Of a stretch of DNA of 56,194 bases, positions 24,667 to 34,031 are shown one piece after another (within the stretch, counting starts at the first letter, position 1; each line of letters begins with the position of its first letter). Source of the stretch: Rickettsiales bacterium (lineage in GTDB: Bacteria; Pseudomonadota; Alphaproteobacteria; Methylaequorales; Methylaequoraceae); contig NZHE01000023.1 of assembly GCA_002691145.1 (NCBI GenBank), forward strand, positions 331,338-387,531, in the 5' to 3' direction. The position numbers were made by a program, and so were the translations under genes. Under the pieces are notes generated by a model, which saw only the letters and a list, made by a program, of their open reading frames with translations, had not been told where the DNA came from and did not search any database.

Positions 24667-26481
24667 ATGAAATTACGAAGGTGGCAGCAAAAAGTTATTG
24701 ACGAATTTCCGTCAATCATAAAAAGCTATAGAAAATTTATACTTAAGGCTCCCACGGGTGCCGGAAAAACAGTTTTGGCTAGTGAAATAATAAATCAATT
24801 TTATAAAGGTAAGAAAATTGTAGTTTTATGTCATAGATTAGTTTTGCTTGAACAGCTAGAAAAGGGACTATCAAACCAACATAAAGTAAAAAAATTAGGT
24901 CTTTCTGAAGATGGAAATCCCTTTGATCAATATGATGTCTTAATTTCAACAAATTTAAGATCTAGAGATTTTTTGATTAAGTGTATTAAAGAGTGTGATT
25001 TGTTAATAATTGATGAAGCACATAGAGTTTCTCCTAATGGTCAAGCGTACAAAGAATTACTGGATGAGTTTGATGCTCACAGAAAAAAAAGTACAAAACT
25101 ATTGGGACTAACAGCTTCTCCTGAAAGGAGAACAGGAGATCAAAAAGATCAACTTGGCTTAGCATTTGATGCAATTATTGACTGTGCTGATATTGAAGAA
25201 TTAATTAGAGAAAAAGTCTTAGTTCCTGCAAAATACTTGCCTTTTTTTATTCATGACCTAGACCTATTAAGTATGGATATTTCTACGGGTGATTTTCCAA
25301 TAGAGCAACTTTCTAATGCAATAATTAAATCATCTATGATTGAATATGCTTGTAGATCATATTCAGAAGAAAGAAATAAATTACATATTAAGCCCATATC
25401 TGCATGGTTTTGTCCGGATATCTTAGTTGCTGAAGAGACCAAAAGGCAAATTGAAGAAAGAAAATTTAAAGTTGAAATTATAACAGCAAAAACTCCCTTA
25501 AAAAAAAGAATTAAGATTCTTGAAGAACATGAAAAAGGTAAAATAGAGTGTTTAGTATCTGTTGGAGTTTTATCGGAGGGATGGGATAATCCAAATTGTA
25601 ATATAATTGTTCATTTAAGACCTACATTATCTAAGGTGTTTTGGGGTCAATCTGTTGGAAGAGGCCTGCGCTCAGCTGAAAAGAAAGAACATTGTTTGGT
25701 CATCGATGTGAGTTCTAATTACTTGACATTTGGCCCTGTAGAAAAATTAACTTGGAAACTATGGAATCATAGAAAGTCTTATTTGGAATTTAAAAATAGA
25801 TTCAATTGGGTTAGTAAACAACAATTTGTAAAAGATAGAGATTTCACATACATGTTATGTGAAGGAGTATTAGATAATGCAAAAAGATGTTCGAGAGTTT
25901 ATAAAAAGAAACTACTTTCTGATGAAAGATGTGTGTGTAACAGCTATGCTGCTATTGACTTATACAAAGATGATAAAATAGATAAACCAAAAAATGATCA
26001 CAGTTTGCATAAAATATTTTTTGAACGTATACCAAAGGTTTATAAAGAGATGAACGTAACAGTTTGGAGAAGTATGGAATTGTCTGCTTGGAAAGATGCA
26101 AACATTTATGAAAAACTATTTCTTTCTTTTTGTTTAGCGTTTGATTTTGTTTCGGGAGAGTTAACTTCGACTGAAACAGAATTTTGGAACCTCACACTTG
26201 ATGCAGAAAAAAAAGTTAGAGAGTTTTTATCTGACAGAGATATTACCATTGCCCAACAAGATGAATTCATTTTTTCTGCACTAACAGATGGATTATCAAG
26301 AGGCAGGGTTATTCGACCTGTTCAGACAAATTATGGTGTAGCATTGTGTGGTGAAAATTTTATTTTAAACGATCATGACGCAAATGAAAGGAAGTTTCAA
26401 AAAGCTTTACAAGTAATTGAGAGAATCGCAGCGATGGGTGTAACTAATACAGAGGAACTTCCTTATTATAAAATTAATTAA
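24667..26481 (+). CDS. DEAD/DEAH-box superfamily 2 helicase (ResIII type)
   Basis: 604 aa. Motif I APTGAGKTVLA (30-40), motif II IIDEAHR, motif III LTASPERRTGD, and a C-terminal helicase half with VGVLSEGWDNPNC and motif VI FWGQSVGRGLR. It resembles SSL2-like helicases that work alone or with restriction or repair systems. Residues 380-440 contain Cys (CEGVLDNAKRCSRVY, RCVC) that could bind zinc. No nuclease or methylase is adjacent, so the biological role is open. Confidence 0.85.
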   Translation: MKLRRWQQKVIDEFPSIIKSYRKFILKAPTGAGKTVLASEIINQFYKGKKIVVLCHRLVLLEQLEKGLSNQHKVKKLGLSEDGNPFDQYDVLISTNLRSRDFLIKCIKECDLLIIDEAHRVSPNGQAYKELLDEFDAHRKKSTKLLGLTASPERRTGDQKDQLGLAFDAIIDCADIEELIREKVLVPAKYLPFFIHDLDLLSMDISTGDFPIEQLSNAIIKSSMIEYACRSYSEERNKLHIKPISAWFCPDILVAEETKRQIEERKFKVEIITAKTPLKKRIKILEEHEKGKIECLVSVGVLSEGWDNPNCNIIVHLRPTLSKVFWGQSVGRGLRSAEKKEHCLVIDVSSNYLTFGPVEKLTWKLWNHRKSYLEFKNRFNWVSKQQFVKDRDFTYMLCEGVLDNAKRCSRVYKKKLLSDERCVCNSYAAIDLYKDDKIDKPKNDHSLHKIFFERIPKVYKEMNVTVWRSMELSAWKDANIYEKLFLSFCLAFDFVSGELTSTETEFWNLTLDAEKKVREFLSDRDITIAQQDEFIFSALTDGLSRGRVIRPVQTNYGVALCGENFILNDHDANERKFQKALQVIERIAAMGVTNTEELPYYKIN

Positions 26482-26491
26482 AATATTTAAA

Positions 26492-26797
26492 TTAAGATTC
26501 TATTGGCAAATAAATACATACGATTGATAGATGATTATCTTTTAAATTAGCAATTGCTTTTTCTCTTTCAAAAATAACAGAAAATCTTAAATCGCATAAT
26601 TTCGTTATTAATCTTTCTGGTGACAAATTAATAGAAAACTTCAAAAAAAGTCTATTTCCAGGATCACAGACTTTCAAATTTTCTTCAATATTTTCGTAAT
26701 TTTTCAGTAATTCTGGTTCACAGATTTCATTTGAATTTTTCGAATTACAATCAAAATAAATTAAAAATGATAAAAAAATTAAAAACAAAAAGTTCAT
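26492..26797 (-). CDS. Small exported protein of unknown function
   Basis: 101 aa. N-terminal hydrophobic segment (LFLIFLSFLIYF) followed by DCNSK; the Cys at 17 might be a lipobox, but the residues before it (IYFDC) fit poorly. The mature part has several Cys (ICEPELL, VCDPGN, LCDLRF, VCIYL). No family recognised. Convergent with the helicase gene. Confidence 0.5.
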   Translation of the reverse strand: MNFLFLIFLSFLIYFDCNSKNSNEICEPELLKNYENIEENLKVCDPGNRLFLKFSINLSPERLITKLCDLRFSVIFEREKAIANLKDNHLSIVCIYLPIES

Positions 26798-26870
26798 GTC
26801 AAAATAACCTAGATTTTTTTAATTATAGTTTTATAATAAAAAGTAATAAAGTTTTTTATTTAATATTAAG

Positions 26871-27356
26871 ATGCCAACATTTGATATTGTATCCAAAATT
26901 GATTTAGCTGAAGTAGATAATGCTATAAATGGAGCAATTAGAGAAATTTCCTCAAGATATGACTTTAAAAATAGTCAATCAAATATTCTCAGAGATGAAC
27001 TTAAGATCAATATTACCACTGAAGATAAATATAAAATTGAACAAGTTCAACAAATTCTAAGAACTCATTTTGTAAAAAGAAAATTGGATACAAGTGCATT
27101 GGAATTTTTATCTGTAATGGACGGTAGAGCTGGTCTTCTAAAACAGGAAATAAATATTAAACAAGGAATTGATAAAGAAACATCACAAAAAATTATGAAA
27201 GAAATAAAAAATAATAAACTTAAAGTCCAATGTTCGATTCGAGGGGAAGAATTAAGAATCTCCGGTAATAAAAGAGATATTTTGCAAAATACAATTCAAC
27301 TCATTAAAGAAAAAAAATTTAATATTCCATTACAGTACATAAATTTTAGGGATTAA
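26871..27356 (+). CDS. yajQ: YajQ family nucleotide-binding protein
   Basis: 161 aa, matching YajQ (DUF520) length. Start PTFDIVSKIDLAEVDNAING is diagnostic, followed by SSRYDFKNSQ and the C-terminal QCSIRGEELRISGNKRDILQ. YajQ has two ferredoxin-like domains; some homologues bind cyclic-di-GMP and act in regulation, others bind nucleic acids. The small gene behind it begins at the base after its stop. Confidence 0.95.
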   Translation: MPTFDIVSKIDLAEVDNAINGAIREISSRYDFKNSQSNILRDELKINITTEDKYKIEQVQQILRTHFVKRKLDTSALEFLSVMDGRAGLLKQEINIKQGIDKETSQKIMKEIKNNKLKVQCSIRGEELRISGNKRDILQNTIQLIKEKKFNIPLQYINFRD

Positions 27357-27503
27357 ATGAGTAATAAAAAAATAAATGAACTAATTGACAATACTTTAAA
27401 ACATTCAAAAACATTAAATGATAAAATTGCTTTGCTTCGTTACATAAACAAAAAAAGTAATTCTCTTACAAAAGCAGTTAATATCTCATTGAAAAAGAAA
27501 TAA
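27357..27503 (+). CDS. Small basic protein in operon with yajQ
   Basis: 48 aa, starting directly after the yajQ TAA. Rich in Lys, Asn and Leu, likely helical (INELIDNTLKHSKTLNDKIA). No family recognised. The tight junction argues for real translation; composition alone would not. Confidence 0.55.
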   Translation: MSNKKINELIDNTLKHSKTLNDKIALLRYINKKSNSLTKAVNISLKKK

Positions 27504-27505
27504 AC

Positions 27506-28276
27506 TCACTTCTCAATTATAAAAATACCATAACCATTGTGCCATTCGCTGTATTTTCCTTCAACTAATGCTTTTGAATCGTCCTGAGTAGTCTTTATTT
27601 GTATACTGGAAATTATTTTTAATTTTTTTTTTTTTAACCCTTGATATGTACCGTCTCTGACTTGCTTCCAGTTCCAATCATCAATAATTAGGATATATTT
27701 GTTTTCTAAGCATTCTTGAACAAGGCATATTGCATCAAAATGATCCTCAAAATGATGAGGTCCGTCATAGAAATATACATTATATTTTTTAATTGTTTTA
27801 TAATCTATTTTTTTGAAATCATTCTCTATAGTTTTTAATCTAATTTTATTATTCTTACATTCCATTACATTTTTTTTGAAAATTTTTTTTGGATTTTTTT
27901 CAAACTCTAAGAATTCACTCCAGTTATCAATACACAATGCATAAAGTCTGTTGTTGAAGAATGCAGAACAAGCGGTAGACCCAAGCCATGAGCCGATTTC
28001 TAAATATTTTACGTCTGGAAAAAATGATATTAAATTATTTATAAAATGTCTGTATTTTCTTCCTGATAATCCTTCTAAATTTATAATCCATTCAGGTAAA
28101 TTAGAATTTAAGGCAAGAGCATTTTCTAATGATTTTTTTACAATCAAAAAAAAATCATCTTTTAAATCTCCAAAATAATTAATAGAACTTTCTTCCAAAA
28201 GATTACTTTCGTTGATAAGTTTTAATAAATTTTTGTTGGTTCTTAATAAATTTTTTTTTTTTGTCTTAATCTTCAT
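27506..28276 (-). CDS. Class I SAM-dependent methyltransferase-like protein
   Basis: 256 aa from the preferred ATG at 28276. An upstream ATG at 28354 would leave only 2 bases to the divergent lldD start and no room for a promoter. The Rossmann motif I is KYLEIGSWLGSTACSAF; an acidic loop LCIDNW and an aromatic DGPHHFEDHF resemble the Methyltransf_24 family. Substrate unknown. Convergent with the small gene after yajQ and divergent from lldD. Confidence 0.65.
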   Translation of the reverse strand: MKIKTKKKNLLRTNKNLLKLINESNLLEESSINYFGDLKDDFFLIVKKSLENALALNSNLPEWIINLEGLSGRKYRHFINNLISFFPDVKYLEIGSWLGSTACSAFFNNRLYALCIDNWSEFLEFEKNPKKIFKKNVMECKNNKIRLKTIENDFKKIDYKTIKKYNVYFYDGPHHFEDHFDAICLVQECLENKYILIIDDWNWKQVRDGTYQGLKKKKLKIISSIQIKTTQDDSKALVEGKYSEWHNGYGIFIIEK

Positions 28277-28356
28277 TTCATTATTTTTAGTATTTTTATT
28301 TATAAAAGAAAATATATATATTGATAGATAATAATTAAATAATATACTCATCATTT

Positions 28357-29511
28357 ATGAATTTTGATTTAGATAATTGTAATAATGTTAATGATTTTAG
28401 GGTTCTAGCAAAAAAAAGACTTCCTTTTCCTGTTTTCGATTATATTGATGGAGCTGCTGATGACGAAATAACATTAAAAAGAAATACAACATCTTTTGAA
28501 CAATGTGATTTAGTACCAAACGTTCTTAGAGGTGTTGAAAACATTGATTTGTCAATAAAATTATTTGGAAAAAAAATAGATTTACCTTTTTTTTTGTCAC
28601 CTACAGCTCTTCAAAGAATATTCCATCACGAAGGAGAGTTTGCAGTTGGAAAAGCAGCCGAAGAATTCAATACATTTTTTGGAATATCATCCTTATCAAC
28701 TGTTAGTGCAGAAGAAATTAGTAAATTTAAAACCCCTAAAATTTTTCAGCTGTATTTTCACAAAGATAAAGAATTGACAAAAGACATGATCCAAAAATGT
28801 AAGGAATTAAATTTTGACGCACTTGCCTTGACTGTTGATACGATTACAGGGGGTAATAGAGAGAGAGATCTGAAATCTGGTTTTACGTCTCCTCCGAAGT
28901 TTACTGCAAAAAATATTATAAGTTATGCAACCTCGCCTATGTGGACTTTAAATTATTTATTTAGAAAGAAATTTGACCTACCATTTTTAAGTCAATATGT
29001 AGAGGAGGGGACAAGTTTTAATATTTCTGTAAGTGATTATTTTTCCACAATGCTAGATCAAAATATGAATTGGAAAGATGCTGAGTATATAAGAAAATTC
29101 TGGAATGGTCCATTTTGTTTAAAGGGTATTATGTCAGTAGATGACGCAAAGCAAGCAGTAAAAATTGGTGCATCTGCAATTATGATTTCAAATCATGGTG
29201 GAAGACAGCTAGATGGTTCTCGTTCTCCATTTGATCAGCTTAAAGAAATTCTAGATAGTGTTGGGGGAGAAATTGAGGTTATTTGCGACGGCGGAATAAG
29301 GAGAGGGACACATATATTAAAAGCTTTATCGCTTGGTGCCAATGCGTGCTCTGGAGGACGTTTATATTTATATGCTTTAGCTGCTGGTGGTTTTAGAGGA
29401 GTGAAAAAAGCAATTGAAAATTTTAAAAGTGAACTCGCTCGAGATATGAAGCTTATGGGCTGTAAAAAGATATCAGATTTATCAAGAAAAAATTTAAGAT
29501 TTAGAAAATGA
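28357..29511 (+). CDS. lldD: FMN-dependent L-lactate dehydrogenase (alpha-hydroxy acid oxidase family)
   Basis: 384 aa, standard LldD length. Oxidises L-lactate to pyruvate at the inner membrane, passing electrons to quinone. Signatures: FDYIDGAADDEITLKRN, LSPTALQRIFHHEGE, LALTVDTITGGNRERD, and the active site ISNHGGRQLDGSRSPFD with the catalytic His and substrate-binding Arg, then CDGGIRRGTHILKAL. It heads the nine-gene run and overlaps the next start (ATGA). Other 2-hydroxy acids such as glycolate are possible substrates. Confidence 0.9.
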   Translation: MNFDLDNCNNVNDFRVLAKKRLPFPVFDYIDGAADDEITLKRNTTSFEQCDLVPNVLRGVENIDLSIKLFGKKIDLPFFLSPTALQRIFHHEGEFAVGKAAEEFNTFFGISSLSTVSAEEISKFKTPKIFQLYFHKDKELTKDMIQKCKELNFDALALTVDTITGGNRERDLKSGFTSPPKFTAKNIISYATSPMWTLNYLFRKKFDLPFLSQYVEEGTSFNISVSDYFSTMLDQNMNWKDAEYIRKFWNGPFCLKGIMSVDDAKQAVKIGASAIMISNHGGRQLDGSRSPFDQLKEILDSVGGEIEVICDGGIRRGTHILKALSLGANACSGGRLYLYALAAGGFRGVKKAIENFKSELARDMKLMGCKKISDLSRKNLRFRK

Positions 29512-30465
29512 TAAAATTACTTTTCATATTTTTTTTCCCTTTTTTCATTAATGCCAATGAAAGTATTACAAATTGGGATGACTGGATTTTAAAAAAAAAA
29601 AAATGAACTATCAAATTTAAATTTTAAACAATCAACAATTAATTATCTGGATCAACTTAATTATAATAAAAAAATTTTAGAACTAGATAAAAAACAACCA
29701 GAAAAAATTTTATTTTTCGAAGATTATAAAACAAAAGTTTTAAGTAAACAAAGATTAGCAAAAGCTGTAAAAAACTACTACAGTAATAAAAACTTATTTG
29801 ATCAGATTTACAAAGAATTTAATGTTTCTCCTTCAATTTTAATTTCCTTATGGGCTCTAGAAACATCTTTTGGAAAAAACACAGGAAAGTTTGATATTTT
29901 AAACTCTTTGGCAACGTTATCATTTGAAGGTAGAAGAACAAGTTTTTTTAACAAAGAATTTATTTCAATATTAAAATTAATTGATAGCGGAAAAATTAAG
30001 AGAGAAACATTATATGGTTCATGGGCGGGAGCAATAGGTCAAACCCAATTCATGCCGACAACGCTTCTTAACTACGGAGTGGACTTTGATAAAAGTGGAA
30101 GTATCAACCTTTATAATAAGGTTGATGCTCTAGCCTCTGGTGCAAATTATTTATCAAAAATTGGTTGGAATAGTAAAATTATTTGGGGTGAAGAGGTAAA
30201 CTTAATTAATTCTAGTAAAATCGATGACTTAACTAATAAAAGAAAGTATTATTCTCAAGATTTTTGGAGATCTGAAGGTTTTTTTTTAAAGAAAAATTAC
30301 AACCCAAATACAAAATTAAAATTAATTTCTCCAAAATCTAAGAAAAAGAAATTTTTTCTAGTATCAAAAAACTTCGATAAAATTCTCAACTGGAATCGAT
30401 CTTATTTTTTTGCTTTGTCAATTTACATGCTTTCAGATCAAATCAATGATAAATTAGAAAAATGA
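29508..30465 (+). CDS. mltB: Lytic murein transglycosylase (MltB-type), interrupted by a frameshift at A13
   Basis: The ATG at 29508 overlaps the lldD stop and opens a signal peptide (LLFIFFFPFFINA). The frame runs into TGA right after an A13 run at 29591-29603. Reading A12 joins it to the rest and gives 318 aa. The catalytic module is intact downstream: SPSILISLWALETSFGKNTG carries the catalytic Glu, followed by GSWAGAIGQTQFMP and SGANYLSKIGW. It cuts peptidoglycan to 1,6-anhydro products. The break is a single base in a homopolymer, so either a sequencing or assembly slip or real slippage; the remaining sequence shows no other decay. Confidence 0.8.
29591..29603 (+). other. A13 tract that breaks the mltB frame
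   Basis: Thirteen consecutive A after TTTT. With twelve, TTA-AAA-AAA-AAA-AAT-GAA keeps the frame; with thirteen, TGA follows at once. Compare the identical case at 53204. Confidence 0.9.
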
Positions 30466-31313
30466 TATGTAAAAATTTTATAAATTTATTAATAATTCTG
30501 ATTCTTTCAAGTTGCGCTGAGACTCGATTTATAATTAACTCTGCTAAGAAAATAAGTGATATTAATGAAAAACCAAAATATAAAGTAGGAGATCCTTATA
30601 AAATCAATGGTCAATGGTATTATCCAAAGGTGGATTATAATTATGATGAAATTGGAATTGCATCTTGGTATGGACCAAATTTTCATGGTAAGAAAACAGC
30701 GAATGGTGAGATTTTTAATCAATACAAAGTCTCAGCTGCTCATAAAACACTCCCTCTACCAACAATAGTTAAAGTAACAAATTTAGAAAATAATATTTCA
30801 TTAAAAATACGAATCAATGACAGAGGACCTTTCGTGAGAGGAAGAATTATTGATTTATCAAAAGAAGCAGCTAAAAAATTAAAAATACTTAATAAAGGTA
30901 CAGCTAAAGTAAGAGTGAAAGTCATTGAAGAAGAAAGTAGAAAAATAGCCAATAAATTTTATAATTATAAAAATTTTGTATCAGATGCTGGTAAATCTGA
31001 AAAAGTTCTTGTTAAAAATCTGGACGAAAAAAAAAAAGACAATATGGTTACATACAATTTTGAAAAAAAAAAATTGGATAATAAAGTATCAATTCAAGTT
31101 GCAGCATTTAATGATATCAGAAATGCTAATTTACTTAAGAGTAAATTATTTGAATTTAGTGCATTTATTCAAAGAAAATTTATTAATGGGCAATACTTTT
31201 ATAGAGTCAGACTTGGTCCTTATAAGGATAGATCAATTGCAAAAAAAATTCTAGAAAAGTTAAATTTGCGTGGCTTTACTAAATCAAAAATTATTATAGA
31301 ATCTTCAAAATGA
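30462..31313 (+). CDS. rlpA: Septal ring lytic transglycosylase RlpA with SPOR domain
   Basis: 283 aa. Lipobox LSSC makes it an outer-membrane lipoprotein. Double-psi beta-barrel at about 65-150: IGIASWYGPNFHGKKTANGE and IRINDRGPFVRGRIIDLS. A Lys-rich linker leads to a SPOR domain (about 207-280; VSIQVAAFNDIRNANLLKSK, YRVRLGPYKD), which binds denuded glycan at the septum. It fits next to mltB and dacC in an envelope-remodelling set and overlaps both neighbours by 4 bases. Confidence 0.95.
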   Translation: MICKNFINLLIILILSSCAETRFIINSAKKISDINEKPKYKVGDPYKINGQWYYPKVDYNYDEIGIASWYGPNFHGKKTANGEIFNQYKVSAAHKTLPLPTIVKVTNLENNISLKIRINDRGPFVRGRIIDLSKEAAKKLKILNKGTAKVRVKVIEEESRKIANKFYNYKNFVSDAGKSEKVLVKNLDEKKKDNMVTYNFEKKKLDNKVSIQVAAFNDIRNANLLKSKLFEFSAFIQRKFINGQYFYRVRLGPYKDRSIAKKILEKLNLRGFTKSKIIIESSK

Positions 31314-32443
31314 GAATTTTTTTATTTTCCCTATTTTTTTTTTTCAGTTGCAAATCAAGTTCTGCAATAGAAACAATGGCCAAACAGGCAATTATTTATG
31401 ATGTGGAAACTAATTCGGTTATTTATGAAAAAAATGCAGATGAACTTATGTCTCCAAGTTCTATGAGTAAACTGATGACCGTTTATTATGTTTTTAAAAA
31501 ACTAAAAAATAATGAAATTTCTTTAAATGATAAATTCTCTGTAAGCAGAAAAGCTTGGAAAAAAGGGGGATCAAAAATGTTTCTTAATGAAAATTCTAAG
31601 GTCTCAATTGAAGATTTATTGAAAGGTATCATAGTACAATCTGGAAATGATGCTTGCATTACAATTGCGGAGGGTTTTTCAGGAAGTGAAAAGAATTTTG
31701 CAGAAGAATTAAATATATTAGCAAAAGAAATTGGTTTAAAAAATTCAAATTTTGTAAACGCTACAGGATGGCCAGATATTGATCATTTAATGACAGCTAG
31801 GGATGTTCTTAATCTTTCTTTAAGAACCATAAATGATTTTCCACAACTTTATCAAATGTACTCTCAGAAGGAATTTACTTACAATAAAATCAAGCAACTT
31901 AATAGAAACCCTCTGCTTTACACCGATTCATCAGCAGATGGACTAAAGACTGGTCATACATCACTTGGAGGCTTCGGTTTAGCGGCTTCCTCAAAAAGAA
32001 ATAATAGAAGAATAATTTTAATTATTAATGGCTTAGATAGTAGCAAGGAAAGAAAGAAAGAATCAAAAAGATTGATGAACTCTGCTTTTTTTGAATATAA
32101 AAACTTGGTAATTACAGAGAATGATCAACCTTTTTATTCGATAAAAGTATGGAATGGAAAAAATAACAAATTAAAAATAAATTCAAAGGAAAAATTAGGA
32201 ATTACCATTCCAAAAAAAATAATGAATAACATTAAAATTGTTTTAAAATACAAATCTCCCCTCAGTGCTCCTATTGAAAAGAATGATCAAGTTGCCAAAT
32301 TACTTGTTAAAAAAGTGGATGGTGAAATACTTAAAGAGTTTCCTTTGTACGCGAGTGAAGATATCAAGGAAAAAAATTTTTTTTCTAAATTAGCTTTCAA
32401 ATTTAAATATTTGATTTTTGGAGAAAGTATTTACAGTGATTAA
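31310..32443 (+). CDS. dacC: D-alanyl-D-alanine carboxypeptidase (PBP5/6 type)
   Basis: 377 aa. Signal peptide about 1-18. Penicillin-binding motifs are complete: SPSSMSKLM (nucleophile Ser, SxxK), VQSGNDAC (SGN) and GLKTGHT (KTG). A C-terminal PBP5-type domain and a final amphipathic segment (FKYLIFGES) for membrane attachment follow. It trims the terminal D-Ala of pentapeptides. Starts on the rlpA stop; tmk starts one base after its stop. Confidence 0.93.
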   Translation: MRIFLFSLFFFFSCKSSSAIETMAKQAIIYDVETNSVIYEKNADELMSPSSMSKLMTVYYVFKKLKNNEISLNDKFSVSRKAWKKGGSKMFLNENSKVSIEDLLKGIIVQSGNDACITIAEGFSGSEKNFAEELNILAKEIGLKNSNFVNATGWPDIDHLMTARDVLNLSLRTINDFPQLYQMYSQKEFTYNKIKQLNRNPLLYTDSSADGLKTGHTSLGGFGLAASSKRNNRRIILIINGLDSSKERKKESKRLMNSAFFEYKNLVITENDQPFYSIKVWNGKNNKLKINSKEKLGITIPKKIMNNIKIVLKYKSPLSAPIEKNDQVAKLLVKKVDGEILKEFPLYASEDIKEKNFFSKLAFKFKYLIFGESIYSD

Positions 32444-33088
32444 ATGAAAAACTTTATTTCTTTTGAGGGTGGAGAAGGTTCCGGTAAGTCAACTCAATCA
32501 AAATTATTACAAAAATCTATTTTAAAGATATCTAAAAAAGTTTTGTTAACTAGAGAGCCTGGTGGGACTAAATCATCAGAAAAAATCAGAAACCTTATCG
32601 TAAAAAAAAATAATCACTTTGAACCATTGACGGAGTTATTATTAATTAATGCTGCTAGAAATGAACATATAAAAAATATGATCATACCTAATTTAAAAAA
32701 CAACAAAATAGTAATTTGTGATAGATTTGTTGATTCAACATATGCTTATCAAGTAATGGGACAAAAATTAAACAAGAAATATTTTGATCTTTTAAATAAT
32801 ATAATTGTAAAGAAGATAATACCTGAGCATACTTTTTTGATTAAACTAAATCCACAAATTGGATTAAAGCGTTCTCTGGCAAGAAGAAATAATGAAGTTA
32901 AATATGAATACTTTGACTTAGAATTTCATAAAAAAGTTTTAGACGCTTATTTAAAAATTGCTAAGAGTAATAGCAGAGTTTTTATAGTAGATGGCAGTAA
33001 AAATATAAAATCTATTCATAAAACAATTGTTGACTTTTTAAATAGCAAGAGTTTTTTAAAAGAAAATATACCATACAGTTATGATTAA
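32444..33088 (+). CDS. tmk: Thymidylate kinase
   Basis: 214 aa, the normal size. Phosphorylates dTMP to dTDP. P-loop FEGGEGSGKST (residues 6-16), TREPGGT with the DR-type substrate site, DRFVDSTYAYQ, and a LID region around RSLARR. It overlaps holB by 8 bases, the usual alphaproteobacterial tmk-holB pairing. Confidence 0.97.
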   Translation: MKNFISFEGGEGSGKSTQSKLLQKSILKISKKVLLTREPGGTKSSEKIRNLIVKKNNHFEPLTELLLINAARNEHIKNMIIPNLKNNKIVICDRFVDSTYAYQVMGQKLNKKYFDLLNNIIVKKIIPEHTFLIKLNPQIGLKRSLARRNNEVKYEYFDLEFHKKVLDAYLKIAKSNSRVFIVDGSKNIKSIHKTIVDFLNSKSFLKENIPYSYD

Positions 33089-34031
33089 AATTGAAAAAAT
33101 TTTTGGTCACGAAATACAAAAAGAAATTTTAAATAAAAAATTTAATTCATATAATTCAGACACATGGATGTTTTACGGTGAGAAAAATATTGGAAAATTT
33201 AATTTCGCAAAAAACTTTATTATTGAAAATTTAGCTAAGAAATTATTTAACACAGAAAAGGAAATATTTACTTTAACCTCCAATGAATTAAAAGACATTA
33301 ATAAAAATCTACTCTCATGTTACTTTCATTTGAATGAGCATGAAAATGTTAGTATTGATGAAATAAGAAAACTTTTTTCTCAGCTTGAGTTAACTAATTT
33401 TTCTGAAAAAATACCAAAATACATAGTAATTGATAACTTTGAAACGATAAATATTAATTCTAAAAATGCTTTATTAAAAACACTAGAAGAACCTCCAGAA
33501 AAAGTTTTTATATTTTTAATATGTCATAATATATTTGAAGTCCCAAAAACAATAACTTCACGTTGTAAAAAAATTGAATTCAAATCATTAAGTAGTTCTG
33601 ATTTTGAAATTTTTTTAAAACATAATCTTTTTGATTTTGAACATTTAAATAATAAGAGGACTATTGATTACATTAACAATAAACCAGGGATTTTTAAGCT
33701 TCTTCAAAAATATAATTTTCAAGAAAATATCATATTAATGGAAAAAATAATCAAAAATGATGAAATTAATTACTTAGATATTCAAAAATTAATAGATAAT
33801 TTTTCTGATAATTTAAGTCTTTTAATTTTAATTTTAAAAAACTTTTTATACAAAAGAACAAAAAGTAATTTTGTTGAAAAATTTGGTGATATTACAAATT
33901 GTGAAAAAATGTTTAATTTTTTTGATAATATTAAATCTAATTTAAATGAAAGTCTAAATATAAACAAAAATCAGTATATATTAAGTATTTTCGTAAACTA
34001 TTTTAAAAATATTAAGTCAATAAATGAATAA
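33081..34031 (+). CDS. holB: DNA polymerase III subunit delta'
   Basis: 316 aa. AAA+ clamp-loader subunit. The first P-loop is degenerate (FYGEKNIGKFNFAK), as usual for delta', which does not hydrolyse ATP. The sensor region NALLKTLEEPPEKVFIFLIC and the arginine-finger motif TITSRCKKIEF (SRC) are clear. Zn-site Cys residues of other delta' proteins are missing. Order tmk-holB-metG-tatD supports the call. Confidence 0.93.
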   Translation: MIKIEKIFGHEIQKEILNKKFNSYNSDTWMFYGEKNIGKFNFAKNFIIENLAKKLFNTEKEIFTLTSNELKDINKNLLSCYFHLNEHENVSIDEIRKLFSQLELTNFSEKIPKYIVIDNFETININSKNALLKTLEEPPEKVFIFLICHNIFEVPKTITSRCKKIEFKSLSSSDFEIFLKHNLFDFEHLNNKRTIDYINNKPGIFKLLQKYNFQENIILMEKIIKNDEINYLDIQKLIDNFSDNLSLLILILKNFLYKRTKSNFVEKFGDITNCEKMFNFFDNIKSNLNESLNINKNQYILSIFVNYFKNIKSINE

